Notes under the pieces: model-generated
The model's input: only the letters and a program-made list of their open reading frames with translations
What the model was told of the DNA's origin: nothing
Databases searched by the model: none
Origin: Paulinella micropora
Lineage: Eukaryota; Cercozoa; Imbricatea; Euglyphida; Paulinellidae
Length of the DNA: 47,500 nt
NCBI GenBank assembly: GCA_019918135.1
Contig: WBZZ01002737.1
Coordinates: 85,001 to 132,500, forward strand
Direction of reading: 5' to 3'
In this document: positions 1-17,976 of the stretch, in pieces
Layout of the letters: every line of letters starts with the position of its first letter
Position numbering within the stretch: the first letter of the stretch is position 1
Program-made: the position numbers and the translations under genes

Positions 1-2127
1 TACGTGTGAAATTGATATCGGGACTAGACAGAAATCATGGTTGCTGTTAAAACTTTCGATCTACGAAGTAGTTTGCTTTCTTGCAGATGGAATGGTTGAA
101 TTCCACGAGTTTTTCGAATGGATGGGTCACCGCTTGAACTGCATATTTGATCCATAATGTTGCTAGGCAGGCAAGTGGTCTATTCGTCGCATTCGCCTTG
201 CCTCCACCAAGCTTTTGTATGACCGGCAAATGAAGTAACGCTCCGTTTGCTGCAATTGCTGCATACTTCTTGGAATGAACAGAACTCAGCATGAGCAAGA
301 ACGCAAGAAATGGAAGCTTGAAGTGTCAAACGTAACAGAAAATTCCGCCCGCTCTTGCAAATAACTGCTTGAAGATAGTGCTCTGCCCCAATCTATCATA
401 AGCTTCACCATCCCCATTCTCGTGATCACAAGGCCCGTTTTATAGAGACGCATGTATGTGTGGGTGCCTGGGTTTCTTTTAGCGTTTGACTTCGAAAGCC
501 CTTGCTCGAGCATCCACCTTGGATACGCTTGGCATGGACAATCAAAGTGCAACCCATATTCATAGCCTGCTCCATGGACCGCAAGAGACCGTCTGAGACA
601 CGAGCAGCAATCACACTCAACCGCGTCTCAGCATCAATCACATTCAGCCGAGTCAATTTGCCATATCCGACGGCTTTTGCCTGTATCCAGACCAGGCTGT
701 TACACCGGCAGTGGCTTGCACAAGGATACCAACGCAAGTGAAAAGAGGCCTGAGACATCAGTGCTGGAGAAATGGAATGTATTGCTTTCATTTGTGCAGT
801 TCCTGACCTTGGCGATGTCTTGCCGGGCAGGTTTCCATCTTAGCTATGTTTCCGATTTTGTGTATAATTACAATGACAGCGTCAGAGTGTGGCGATCCTA
901 AAGTTGTACACCACTGATAAATTAACGCATCTTTTGTCGGTTAAGATCAGAAAGACTTTAATAATCATATTCCGGGGTCTACCTCCACTCAATCCAAGCA
1001 CTCTGAGAATAACCTAATCTTCCTCCTCTGTAAAGGAAGGAAAGCAATATGGCGTGTGCTCGCAAGGTACGGACCAGTGCGAACACGAATCACATGCACT
1101 TCAGAAGCAGAGCGTAAAACTGCAAACTGCAGTCTTTTGGTGAGTGCAGACGACAGTTTTCTACCGTATCGCTTGCCCAGCGTGCCAAGATGCTCTGGCA
1201 TGATAGTATAAAGGAGATCACCAAATGCAGAGTGAAACATGCCTATTTTATTCATGTAGGCGCAGATAGGTAAATACGCAAACTTTTCTTATACTCCTAT
1301 ACACAGTGATGTATATATAGATGAGCTATATCTAGTCAAGATATGGTTATACCCGTTTCTATTTATATACTTGGAGCAGGTTGAAAACGATAATCATAGT
1401 ATTATGTAAGACAAATAACCGGTACTTTTGCCGGTTCTGGTCTAAAAGAATATATTTATTGATACCTCTTCTTTATACAACTAATTCAGAGTCAATCCAC
1501 TCCGCTAGTAACCCAATCCTATGTTCTTATATAAAGCCATAAGAGTCCAAGATGGTGGAAAATGTGGGAGACTAGCGAAGCCAAAAGTTGAAGCAACCAA
1601 GGCACTTGAAACACCTGCCAATTCAAGTGAACGGTACTGCCTAACCGTTGAATAATAAATTCCTTTCTAAAAAGTGCGTTATGGTAACGGTCACTTCTAG
1701 TAATATTATTCTTATCCTGTTAAGAGTGTCCGCCGGGCATATTATTACTCAAAATTCTATCTTTTTATCATCTACCAATCTGCCTACACGCACACCTCGC
1801 CCTCCCACCCTAACTTTCTTCACCCCCCCTTTCTTCGTCTCTAACTGCCTAGTCTCCTCAAAAAAGACAAGTGCGAAAGGTTGTTGTTGATGTTGGATGT
1901 GAGTGTGGATTTTGATTTTGTGCTTGGTGTCGGGAACACATTGCTTAACACACACTCTCAAACTCACCCTCAAAATCAACACATGGCTACCCACGTCCTC
2001 TACACCATACACCACCTTTCTCACTTGCTTCCTCTCTTCTCCCTCACCTACCCACTCTAATCTCTCACTCTCTTTTTTACGTCTACCATAAGGAAAAGGG
2101 GCAAGTGTGCATGAAAATTGAGGCCTC
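1..2127. other. Left flank without a confident gene
   Basis: I could not assemble a supported gene here. Minus-strand open stretches at 47-298, 426-791 and 989-1255 read somewhat like protein (mixed composition, no low complexity), but I recognise no family and no joining splice sites. 1770-2110 is pyrimidine-rich on the plus strand and looks non-coding. The rest is AT-rich without obvious repeats. Confidence 0.4.
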
Positions 2128-2906
2128 TCACTCTCTCTGAATCTCTTCCAACCCACAAAAAAAAGATCTGTCAACATGAGGAAACAGAGCATGCAAAGCA
2201 GACACAGACATAACACACAAAACAAGTTGCTGTGCGGTTTCAAAAGTTTGGATGTGTGCTTTGTCTTGTCTCATTTCTCTCGCTACACACTTCTCCACCC
2301 ACTCTTTCATACTCTCTTTTGTGTACTGATCCCCTACCTCACATCTATAAAACTTATTCTCTGCCTCTTGCTGGCCTCTAAAACTCAACCCTTGCTTAAT
2401 AAGTCGCAACGCACCCTTTGCTAACGCTACACTATCCGTGCGTGAGTTGGGTGTTGTGAGCTGTTGTAGGGTGAGGAGATGTGGGATGTGTTTGTTGATG
2501 GGGGGTTGGGCTTGTTGTTTTTGTGGTTGTGCGCGTGAGGGGGGGGGGGGCTGCTCTTTTTCTCACACTCTCTCTCTTTCTCTTTCTCTCTCCCACTTCC
2601 TGTCTAGCTATCTTTCTATAAGCTATGTTGAAGTCGTGGCGAAGGGTGGCGTTGTAATCCCGTCCCAAATGGCCAGGGAGCTGGAAACCCGCCGCGACGA
2701 CGAAGGCCTCCATGTCGGCAACGCCAAGGTCTGGGATGGGCGGGATGGGTCGGGCTTGCTGCCGATAGTACAACTGTGCAAACAGAAAAAAACAAGCAAA
2801 AACGTGTTTGAAAACATGTATCAAGTGTGTGTGTGGAAACACATGGGAAAAAAATGAAAAAGGAAAAAGAAATAACCTCAGAACGAGGGTGAAGTTCGTC
2901 TTCCAT
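2128..2906 (-). CDS. Small three-exon gene of unknown function
   Basis: Three minus-strand exons join in phase 0. Exon 1 is 2877-2906, starting at the ATG ending at 2906 (MEDELHPRSE). Exon 2 is 2597-2773, starting LYYRQQARPIPPIPDLG. Exon 3 is 2128-2460, starting LTTPNSRTDSVALAKGALR and ending in TGA. The introns 2774-2876 (103 bp) and 2461-2596 (136 bp, with a purine-rich dinucleotide repeat and a G/C homopolymer) both have GT-AG ends, and exon 2 is clearly more GC-rich than its introns. The product would be about 179 residues. Exon 3 contains FRGQQEAENKFYRCEV, then a basic stretch, and ends in a Cys/Phe-rich, less protein-like segment, so the true 3' end may lie at an unseen splice site. I recognise no family. 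It lies outside the 14.7-kb transposon. Confidence 0.4.
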
Positions 2907-3619
2907 TTTTCGCCAAGTGAGTGCGAGGAAAAGATGACGATATAGGCAGGACACTTTTTTTTTCCAATTCAGTCTGTGCGTGGCAATTTGTCGACAAATA
3001 TACGAGATAACACGCATTTTTTCAAGGGCCCTTGGTGGCATGAACTTTAGGAGAACGTAGCTCCTGAACGCGGCATGTTCATACAAAGTTATAGTAGTGA
3101 AATATTTTTATTTTCTCATAAACTGTTCAATGGTGTTATTAAAAATAGTACTACTACAATAGGACCACTAAGGAACTTCCCTAGCTATGAAATTACATAT
3201 GCTCAGCACTTTAACGACCGGCCAAAACCACTACCGTTGACATTTTACTGTTTTTGACCGGCCCGTTAGATTCTCCTCTGCACGCGTATGGCACGACGTT
3301 TCGACTTCACTAACTAGTTTTCGATTTTGTGAAGGAATGACTCAGTAGAGTCAAACGATTTGATCAAAGTTTTTACAGCAATTCATGATTAATACCACTT
3401 TTTCTCACTCCACTGCATTTTCCCCCGATTTCCCGAAAACCCGCAAAATACTGTAAATTTGTGAACACGCAGTCAAGAGAAGTGAAAAATCATTATTGCC
3501 GAAAAATCTAGGTTTTTACATCATGATTTAGAGAAACTTTCACAAATGAAAATCTCTTACTCTTGAACACACAACTTGGACTTGAAGCCCTCCTTCAAAT
3601 GCTACACGATCAACTTCAA
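2907..3619. other. AT-rich intergenic stretch
   Basis: No ORF or splice structure that I can support. It separates the small gene from the left end of the inverted-repeat-bounded element. Confidence 0.5.
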
Positions 3620-3623
3620 CTAT

Positions 3624-3977
3624 AACTAAACATTCGACAATCTTGGGGGTATCCATTTTTCCGAAATTTTCCATGAAGTATATGGACTTTTTTGAAAACG
3701 TGTGGAAATGAAAGGAAATGAATTCCCTGATTGCAGAACATATAAAAATAATATTAAAATATGTTTTTATTAATTGTAATACACTTTAACTTCATCTTCA
3801 GAGGTGGGCAGGAACCGGTCCGACACTGTAATTTTTCTACTTTTTCGTAGTCCCGGCTACCATGAATCTATGATGATAACAATGCCGAACATGCAGAATT
3901 TGCTTTTACTGTTTATTCTTGCTTATATTAAGCATTTTACTATATTAAGACATGGTTTTACCTTCAAAAAATTCTGT
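3624..3977 (+). repeat. Left terminal inverted repeat
   Basis: Matches the reverse complement of about 18017-18378, with the first 31 bp perfect. By eye there are about 18 mismatches over the first 315 bp; similarity then weakens and ends near a shared TTTTACC...AAATTC block. Nearby is a shared string GGTGGGCAGGAACCGGTCCG. Confidence 0.85.
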
Positions 3978-4006
3978 TTGCCCGCTGTGACGTACGCTGG
4001 TATGTA

Positions 4007-4036
4007 GAGGGGGGAGGGGGGGGGTGGGGGGGGGGG
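4007..4036 (+). repeat. Subterminal G-rich tract, left
   Basis: A run of G blocks broken by single A or T, just inside the left inverted repeat. It could form a G-quadruplex. The mirror feature lies just inside the right repeat, so on both ends the strand read inward is G-rich. Confidence 0.7.
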
Positions 4037-4200
4037 AATGAGTCGGAGGGAGGACGCTTCACATCAGATTCTGGTGCATTATCAGAGTTAAACAAATTTC
4101 TAATTTCAGTTTTTAGAAGAAGCGTTACAGTTGCAGTTGCCCTAGACAAAAACCATTATGAAAAAAGTCGGACCCAGAAAAATTCCTTCAAAAAAAATAA

Positions 4201-5371
4201 TCACATACGACCACGTCCACGTCCACGTCCACGTCCACGTCCACGTCCACCCGCAGCACGACGTGCGCGGCGACGTCCGCGCAAACGGATTCCTGAGTTA
4301 CGCATTCTCCAACTTGCGTCGGAGCGATCTGAATCATCTACAATATGGATAGCATCATGTTAAGGAGGAGAAGAACAAGAAGAAGAAGAAGAAGAAGAAG
4401 AAGAAGAAGAAGAAGAAGAAGAAGAAGAAGAAGAAGAAGAAGAAGAAGAAGAAGAAGAAGAAGAAGAAGAAGAAGAAGAAGAAGAAGAAGAAGAAGAAAA
4501 CTAATACCATGCTTTTCTTCCTCTGAACCAGAAGATCGATCAGACGATGAGTCAGTTGATGAACTGGAAGATGAAGTATCAGATAAGTCATCCTCTGAAT
4601 CTGCCACTGGTTCTGCAGGCTGAGCAGCACCAAGCTCTTCTTCCTCAGGGAACCCACAGTCGCATCGTTCGAAATGGTTCCACGCTTGTTCAATAAGCTC
4701 TGCCTTCTTGAACTGTTTCCGATCGGAGTTTTGCGTTGCAACACCATGCATTCTCATCCATGATTTCAATTCGCTAACTACCATCTGCTTGGACGCAAAT
4801 TGCTTTTTTTCCTCTGACGATCTTAGCAACGTGAGAATTTTCCGCCAAGGCTCAGAAGCATTTCCAAATGCTAAATCCTGCTCCTGCTTTTCTTCGCTAG
4901 TAAGCTGTCTTGCACCACGCCATCTCGGGTGAGCTGGAGGACGTCCTTCATTAACAAAATAAGTGCGTGGTAAGGACAGCAGCTCTTCATCGGTCAAACG
5001 CGTAAGTGCGTTCATTTTCTCCTGTCGTTCTTGAGGCAACTCCATCCAATTTACAGGTAGCTCGTCGATCAATCGAAATTCTGCTCTCCATTCCTTGCCT
5101 TTTGCATCGACACAGGACATATGAGCAGGACGGCCGGGCAGGCCGCCTTCGAAGTAATCTCCATCCACCTCTACTCTGGTCAAATTTCCACCTGCTAACA
5201 TTTCCTCCACATGTGCTCGCTCATCCGGCCCTAGGTATTTAGTAGCCAAAGCACGAATATCCTTCTTCAGGCGCGGATTGACGAAGTAGCCGACTGGAAG
5301 CTTGGGAGGCATGTCGGTCGCTGTCATAAATAGAGAGAGAGATAGATAGATAGAACGAGAGAAAGAGAGAG

Positions 5372-5408
<37 letters not shown>

Positions 5409-8390
5409 AAGAGAAAGATAGATAATATTATTACCGGGGCGTCCGATAAACAAATTGATCGGTTCTCCTCTGGGATCATCACGCACTCCATGAAAATCCT
5501 GTGCGTCTCCCCAAGTAGCGATCTCTACAGTCGGCAAAGCGTCAGGATCTTTCTTGGTGATTCTATATGCCAAGGGTTTGTTGTAGTTTTTGAAACTCTT
5601 GTTCATACACGGGCTAAAATGAGTCATCCAGTCGTAGTTACATCCGAGAACAACCAGCACATGCCTCTTCTTGTGCTGCTTCTTGAATGCAAGAATGAGC
5701 TTTAATAACGCTTGAGCGATGTTAGTTGTCAGGAAGGTGCTCTTCCACCCGATATCCATAACTCGAAATTCCTGATCATCTCCATCGTGCCCGTGCCCTG
5801 GTGGCTTGCGATGTGACTCTACTTGGAAACGGATTCCTCTGTCAACGACATTGAGCCCAAGGAAACCCAGCATCGCCCACGCGGTGTTATCACCAGCTCC
5901 GTCCCACTCAAGATATAATTTCCACGCTTGCATTGTGCGAGGGTTCCAAAGTTGCCAATGTAAAAGTGCGGCAAGCATAGTAATGTTGCTGTTCGCGCCG
6001 TGTTCTACCGCGCCTTCAAGGTACGTCAGTCAGAATAAAATGCGTATCGGTAGTGTAGCAGGTATTGATTCCAACGCAAAGGCGAAACACAATTTTTCCT
6101 TTGAAATCTTTCGCGGCGCGGCGGCAAGATGGGATCTTCACTGGCGGTTTCATATCGGCTGATATGACTGTGGCAGCAAAATCTGCTGGTGCTGCCTTCT
6201 TGCGCTGCATGCTGGCAACGCGGCACGCCCTGTGAATTTTGTGATGAAGCCTGCTACGGCGACGCCATTCTTGAGCTTCTACTTCAGTCCTGAAACCGTT
6301 AGAATGATCAGCAGCAAGCTCTGTGCAGATCTCGCATTTTGAGAAATCTCCTTCTGCAAAACAAACCTGTAATAAGTAATGATAACGAAAATATGCATAA
6401 TACCTCTGACAAACTTGACGTGCGGAAAATCCATGCGCCAAACTTTGTTGATCGTATTGTCTGTCGGAGGATTATTTGGATCAACTCGTTTCGAACAACC
6501 AAACCGAAGGCACATATCTTTCCAATTCTCGCGAACATAGTTTTGGACTCCTGCGTCCTGAGCCATTTCTTGCATCCTCCATATTCCGTCGCTGCATATC
6601 TCCGGGTAACTCTCCATGAACTTCTCGCAGAGTAATACTGCTATCACATCTTCTGTTTCAGGAACGGTTGAGTAGCTTTTTGTCAAAACCTTCGTGTTAT
6701 TTGCAAGAAGTTTGTGTGCTCTTGACAAAACTTTATCACCGATCCCGTAGATACGCTGCCAGGCTACTTTGCACACAGCCTCCGTTAAATACATATACTG
6801 AAACGATCCAGTTTTTGTTTGAAACGATTCAAGCTGCGAAGCTGCCCAAGAATAAAGCTCACTGAGAGACGATGACGCATTCTTCGCTCTCGTGTAAAGC
6901 ACATCACGCGTGTCGATAAATGAATAACACTTCCACTTTTTGCAGCAGACAGACTTAACTTCCCTGTCCAAGTCGGCGAAGGTAATCCCCAACAGTTTTT
7001 GGAGCGCAGACGGTCTCTGAAGCTTCACTGCACCTTTCGTGCGACTTTTCATCGTGTAGGGGCGCGTTGGATTCTTACGTGGTCTGCTGTAAGGAATTGG
7101 TGATAATCTCATGATGTTATACAACAGCTCATTCGATTCCATAAGCTCGTCGAAGTTCAATCGAAGCTCGTTGGATAATTCCGCATCGTCCACGCCGACC
7201 AGAGGAGGAAGCAATCCAGGGTTGATAGATGCAGCATCACCGTTTGAATCCGTATCTGAACACTCTTCGTCGACGTTCTACGCAAACAAGATCGCTTATG
7301 AACATTAACCAGCATGAACATAGACAGGTAGAGAAAAAAAATTACCATGGAGCCAGTAGGAAGATATAGTCTAGAGCTGCTGCAGCTACTAACATCATAT
7401 CCTGTAGTGACAGTAGAACTGTCTGACTGTTTCCAGCTGTCGAGGTTAGCATCAACGTCAGGAACACCTGCCTGTAAAAAAGAATCTTCTCAGTAATAAT
7501 TTTCATTTATTTATTTTTTACCTGTGCATCACTCAAGCTTGATTTTTCTGTGATGACTGTAATGTCCGAGCTTTCCCTGGGCAGAAGCGTGCGGCGACTA
7601 TCTGAAATTGAGGACACGCTGTCGAGAAGCTTCCTCTTTTTTTTCCGGCGGAATAGATGATGACCTGGAGAGCGGTTGCTTTCCATCAGAACTAATACTG
7701 CTGACCGACGCTAAAAGTTCAACCTTTGCTTCATGAAGCAAGGAAATTGACTTAAGTGGAAGCGGATGTTCTTTCTCAGGAACGATGAAACATACATGAC
7801 CAATGTCAGTCTCGAACAGGAAAACTGGGATTTTAGCTCCTTCCTTGGCAGCCTCTTTCAACCAGACCGGATGTGCATCGCTTGGCAGCGTAGCTATCTC
7901 TAGGTCTGGATTAGGCGCATAGCTGAGCAAAATCTCTTGATCTTTCGATATTGCGGTGGTGACAGTCACAATAGGAGTACCCTTGCTGACCTGACATTAT
8001 TTACAACAATATTTATAGAAAAAATACAACACACGTAACAAAAACTTACATTGCATGGATGTATGTAACAACTAACATAATTTACCTTCACGTTCGGTCG
8101 GCAAGTGTCATCGTCGAGCTTGTTGAACCCTTGCGATGAAGAGTTGATGAGATGCATTGCATTCCTGCTCGATTCGTTAATGAATTTAATTGGATGCATC
8201 CCTGTTTGCAGGGAACTCCCAATTTTCATAGTGAAATGATCAGAAAATGCAGCATGATCTGCAGCACGCAAAGACTTTCCTCCTGGTTCGAGGAGCCCAA
8301 GCTGAAAAGGAGGAAGGTATTATCAGCAAAGACTCCGTAGCCACCACCACGGTGTGCCACATATATCGGCGCCTTGCTAGCCCTCAGCAT
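4201..8390 (-). CDS. SET-domain plus DUF7869-like transposase-type protein, 8 exons, two frame breaks
   Basis: Proposed exons: 8334-8390, 8086-8301, 7522-7990, 7346-7471, 6404-7277, 5435-6353, 4508-5320 and 4201-4337 (TGA at 4201-4203). Introns are GT-AG; the 32-bp first intron is doubtful and could instead be a frame error after GYGVFADN. The N-terminus has SET-like motifs: RGGGYG, then FINESSRNAMHLINSS...CRPNVK, then DQEILLSYA. The canonical NHS is NSS here. A Ser-rich acidic linker follows, then a Cys/basic helical region (CCKKWKCYSF, CEICTEL), then a DUF7869-type core: GANSNITMLAALLHW, LEWDGAGDNTAW and HGHDGDD. The tail is Asp/Ser-rich and ends in Gly-Arg repeats. DUF7869 proteins are, to my knowledge, RNase H-fold and transposase-like, so a role in transposition with chromatin modification is an inference. 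Frame breaks lie at a T8 run (7637-7644) and near 6018-6021. Either the gene is decayed or these are sequence errors. Confidence 0.6.
4211..4250 (-). repeat. Hexamer repeat coding the Gly-Arg tail
   Basis: Six GGACGT units (minus strand) encode alternating Gly-Arg just before the stop codon of the SET/DUF7869 gene. The unit is in frame with the spliced terminal exon, which supports that exon. Confidence 0.65.
4378..4499 (+). repeat. (AAG)n microsatellite in an intron
   Basis: About 120 bp of pure AAG (CTT on the gene strand) inside the last intron (4338-4507) of the minus-strand gene. On the gene strand it forms a long pyrimidine tract upstream of the acceptor TTGTAG. Confidence 0.9.
5331..5424 (+). 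repeat. GA/TA microsatellite in an intron
   Basis: Mixed (GA)n, (GATA)n and (TA)n filling intron 5321-5434 of the minus-strand gene. Confidence 0.85.
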
Positions 8391-8419
8391 GGCATACCTA
8401 AAGTTTGAAATACACATGA

Positions 8420-8560
8420 AAAAAATGGCAGCGCTTCCCGTTAGAGGGAATCACTAAAAAAAAAAAGGACAGAGAAAGGCTCACTGATAGAAGGCCACAC
8501 ACACTAGCTAGTTATACTAAAGCTAGTATCTATACTCCCCTCTTTAAACTATGCTATATA
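8420..8560 (-). repeat. Short repeat family 4, copy 1
   Basis: Reverse-strand copy of a ~140-bp repeat also found at 12536, 15049 and 16516. Its core has an ACTAGC...GCTAGT inverted repeat, TATCAGTGAGCCTTTCCCTG, a T-run and TAACGGGAAGCGCTG. It lies next to (AAT)n. Confidence 0.75.
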
Positions 8561-8561
8561 A

Positions 8562-8597
<36 letters not shown>

Positions 8598-8599
<2 letters not shown>

Positions 8600-8865
8600 G
8601 TGCTTCTCTGTCAATGGCTGATGCATTTCTGCAGATGCGCCTCCATCGTCTCACCCGTGAGGGGAGTACGAAGAATTGACGATAAGCTCTAATGACACCC
8701 CTGCAAGGGCAGTTCCAACACTTCCAGTTGGGCCGGTATGTTCAATGAAAATACTGGTCCAGAAATAGACCGGTATGCAATGAAAATACTGGTGGCACCG
8801 ACGGGAATCGAACTGGCGACAGGGCCCATATGGTAGAACTTGACCACTGGGCTATCACGGTGTCC

Positions 8866-8866
<1 letters not shown>
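8598..8866 (-). mobile_element. tRNA-derived SINE, copy 1
   Basis: Minus-strand copy: tRNA-like head (TAGCCCAGTGG box A, AGTTCGATTCC box B), then a body with a duplicated ATTTTCATTGAACATACCGG-like segment, ending GAGAAGCAC next to (ATT)n. Bounded by (AAT)n on both sides. Confidence 0.8.
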
Positions 8867-8896
<30 letters not shown>

Positions 8897-9016
8897 TAAT
8901 AACAATAATAATAATAATAATAGATTTATCAGTCAATTGGCCTTTGATCCTGTCGGACATGTGCCTCCATTGGTAGCACGGGGCCGTTCGGTGACGCGGC
9001 TCCGCTCCAAAGACTC

Positions 9017-9093
<77 letters not shown>
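8867..9093. repeat. (AAT)n arrays around a diverged SINE fragment
   Basis: (AAT)n at 8867-8922 (with AAC variants) and 9017-9093. The 95 bp between them (8923-9016) resembles the SINE 3' end loosely (CAGTCAATTGG, CATGTGCCTCCAT) but is otherwise distinct. Confidence 0.7.
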
Positions 9094-9095
<2 letters not shown>

Positions 9096-9221
9096 GTGCT
9101 TCTCAGTCAATGGCGAATGCATTTCTGCACATGTGCCTCCATCGTCTCACCCGTGAGGGGAGTACGAAGATTTGACGATAGGCTCTACTGACACCCCCGC
9201 AAGGCAGCTCCAAGCAACAAC
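9094..9221 (-). mobile_element. SINE copy 2, truncated
   Basis: Only the 3' part (GAGAAGCAC end to GGAGCTGCCTTGCGGGGGTG) remains on the minus strand, joined to (AAT)n. Its sequence variants (ACTGAGAAGC, GGCACATGTGC) match copy 6, pointing to a second subfamily. Confidence 0.75.
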
Positions 9222-9301
<80 letters not shown>

Positions 9302-9303
<2 letters not shown>

Positions 9304-9570
9304 GTGCTTCTCTGTCAATGGCTGATGCATTTCTGCACATGCGCCTCCATCGTCTCACCCGTGAGGGGAGTACGAAGAATTGACGATAAGCTCTAATGAC
9401 ACCCCCGCAAGGGCAGTTCCAACACTTCCAGACGGGCCGGTATGTTCAATGAAAATACTGGTCCAGACGGATCGGTATGTACAATGAAAATACTGGTGGC
9501 ACCGACGGGAATCGAACTGGCGACAGGGCCCAGATGGTAGAACTTGACCACTGGGCTATCACGGTGTCCA
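9302..9570 (-). mobile_element. SINE copy 3
   Basis: Full-length minus-strand copy between (AAT)n arrays at 9222-9301 and 9571-9600. It has tRNA-like boxes A and B and the same body as copies 1, 4 and 5. Confidence 0.8.
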
Positions 9571-9607
9571 AATAATAATAATAATAATAATAATAATATA
9601 TTGAAGA

Positions 9608-10811
9608 GGAAATGCAAAATCATGCCGGTCAGTTTCACAAACTTTTGTGCAGAGTTTTTTCCACAGATTGTTGTGTACAGAAGAAAAGAATAGCATTCCC
9701 GCTCATTCTGAGCTGGGAAAAGAGCGGGAATGCTGTTACATCTTCTCGAAATGTCATGCTCTCAATAAAATCTCTGCACAAAAGTTTGCAAAACAGCAAT
9801 CCAAAAACGAGTTTCATCGAATTGCTGGTTTGTGAAAAATAGATTAAGCTGGGTCGTGCAATGTTAGGAAATGACATTTATAGCTTCAACAAACACGTTG
9901 CAGCAGAAACATGCAAGGGATGACATGAGTTGAGAGTACGTACTAGGAAGGAAATGCAAAATCATGCCGGTCGGTTTTCACAAACTTTTGTGCAGAGTTT
10001 TTTCCATAGATTGTTGTGTACAGAAGAAAAGAATAGCATTCCCGCTCATTCTGAGCTGGGAAAAGAGCGGGAATGCTGTTACATCTTCTCGTAATGTCAT
10101 GCTCTTAATAAAATCTCTGCACAAAAGTTTGCAAAACAGCAGTCCGAAAACGAGTTTCATCGAATTGCTGGTTTGTGAAAAATAGATTAAGCTGGGTCGT
10201 GCAATGTTAGGAAATGACATTTATAGCTTCAACAAACACGTTATAGCAGAAACATGCAAGGGATGACATGAGTTGAGAGTACGTAGGAAGGAAATGCAAA
10301 ATCATGCCGGTCGGTTTTCACAAACTTTTGTGCAGAGTTTTTTCCACAGATTGTTGTGTACAGAAAAAAAGAATAGCATTCCCGCTCATTCTGAGCTGGG
10401 AAAAGAGCGGGAATGCTGTTACATTTTCTCGAAATGTCATGTTCTCAATAAAATCTCTGCACAAAAGTTTGCAAAACAGCAATCCAAAAACGAGTTTCAT
10501 CGAATTGCTGGTTTATGAAAAATAGATTAAGCTGGGTCGTGCAATGTTAGGAAATGACATTTATAGCTTCAACAAACACGTTATAGCAGAAACATGCAAG
10601 GGATGACATGAGTTGAGAGTACGTAGGAAGGAAATGCAAAATCATGCCGGTCGCTTTTCACAAACTTTTGTGCAGAGTTTTTTCCACAGATTGTTGTGTA
10701 CAGAAAAAAAGAATAGCATTCCCGCTCATTCTGAGCTGGGGAAAGAGCGGGAATGCTGTTACATCTTCTCGAAATGTCATGCTCTTAATAAAATCTCTGC
10801 ACAAAAGTTTG
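9608..10811. repeat. 340-bp tandem array with nested inverted repeats
   Basis: Three full units (9608-9949, 9950-10289, 10290-10629) and a partial fourth (10630-10811). Within each unit the 17-bp arm CAAACTTTTGTGCAGAG is mirrored about 140 bp later by CTCTGCACAAAAGTTTG. Inside it AGCATTCCCGCTC is mirrored by GAGCGGGAATGCT around a 17-nt loop. The partial fourth unit ends exactly at the outer arm. Units are about 97-99% identical by eye. The array sits in the spacer between the two divergent genes, so promoter, origin or internal transposase-binding roles are possible; none is shown. Confidence 0.85.
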
Positions 10812-10961
10812 ATAATAACACGACCCTTTTTCCACACGTTCAAATTTCAGACCGGCCCGAGAAAAATTTTAAGGTTGAAGGCGCTGACTGGTAGTTATGT
10901 CTTTGGAATTCAACTCATTTTGCTCGTTTGTCAACGTGTAGGATCACTTTCTGACTCTGGC

Positions 10962-17672
<6,711 letters not shown>

Positions 17673-17976
17673 CTTCAAATGCACGCACCAGGTAGTTTGC
17701 ATAGCTTTCACTTTTCTCCTTCATCTGAAAGATGTTTGAATTTGTTTTGTGTTTTTTTTCTTTGTAGTAGTGTAGTATTAATCGTAATTTTTTGCACTGG
17801 CAGGTTTGTTATGGTCGAAAGCGTGATTAAGAACGTTTGTCGCGTGCAAGAGTTAAACAAACTTCTAATTTAGTTAGTATGATATTACGGAGTTAGATTT
17901 ATTATTTTTTTTAGTAATTAAAGAAATTTTGTTGTAGAATCTATGTATTTTGCGTGGCGACATCGCACTTCTCTTC
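17673..17976. other. Short AT-rich spacer after the accessory gene
   Basis: No gene seen. Probably the 3' untranslated region and subterminal DNA of the transposon. Confidence 0.4.

Noticed and set aside
4345..4747. Long poly-Arg and poly-Phe/Leu open frames
   Set aside because: They are translations of the (AAG)n microsatellite inside an intron.
8742..9396. Ile-, Tyr- and Leu-rich frames (also at 12342-13932, 14075-14428, 16573-17116, 32715-33091)
   Set aside because: They arise from (AAT)n/(ATT)n arrays joined to SINE sequence; no coding support.
9608..10811. CRISPR array
   Set aside because: Units are 340-bp tandem copies with no short repeat/unique spacer pattern, and the genome is eukaryotic.
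9612..10843. About 60-80-codon frames open on both strands in every unit of the 340-bp array
   Set aside because: Both strands are open because the unit is largely self-complementary; no splice or start context supports a gene.
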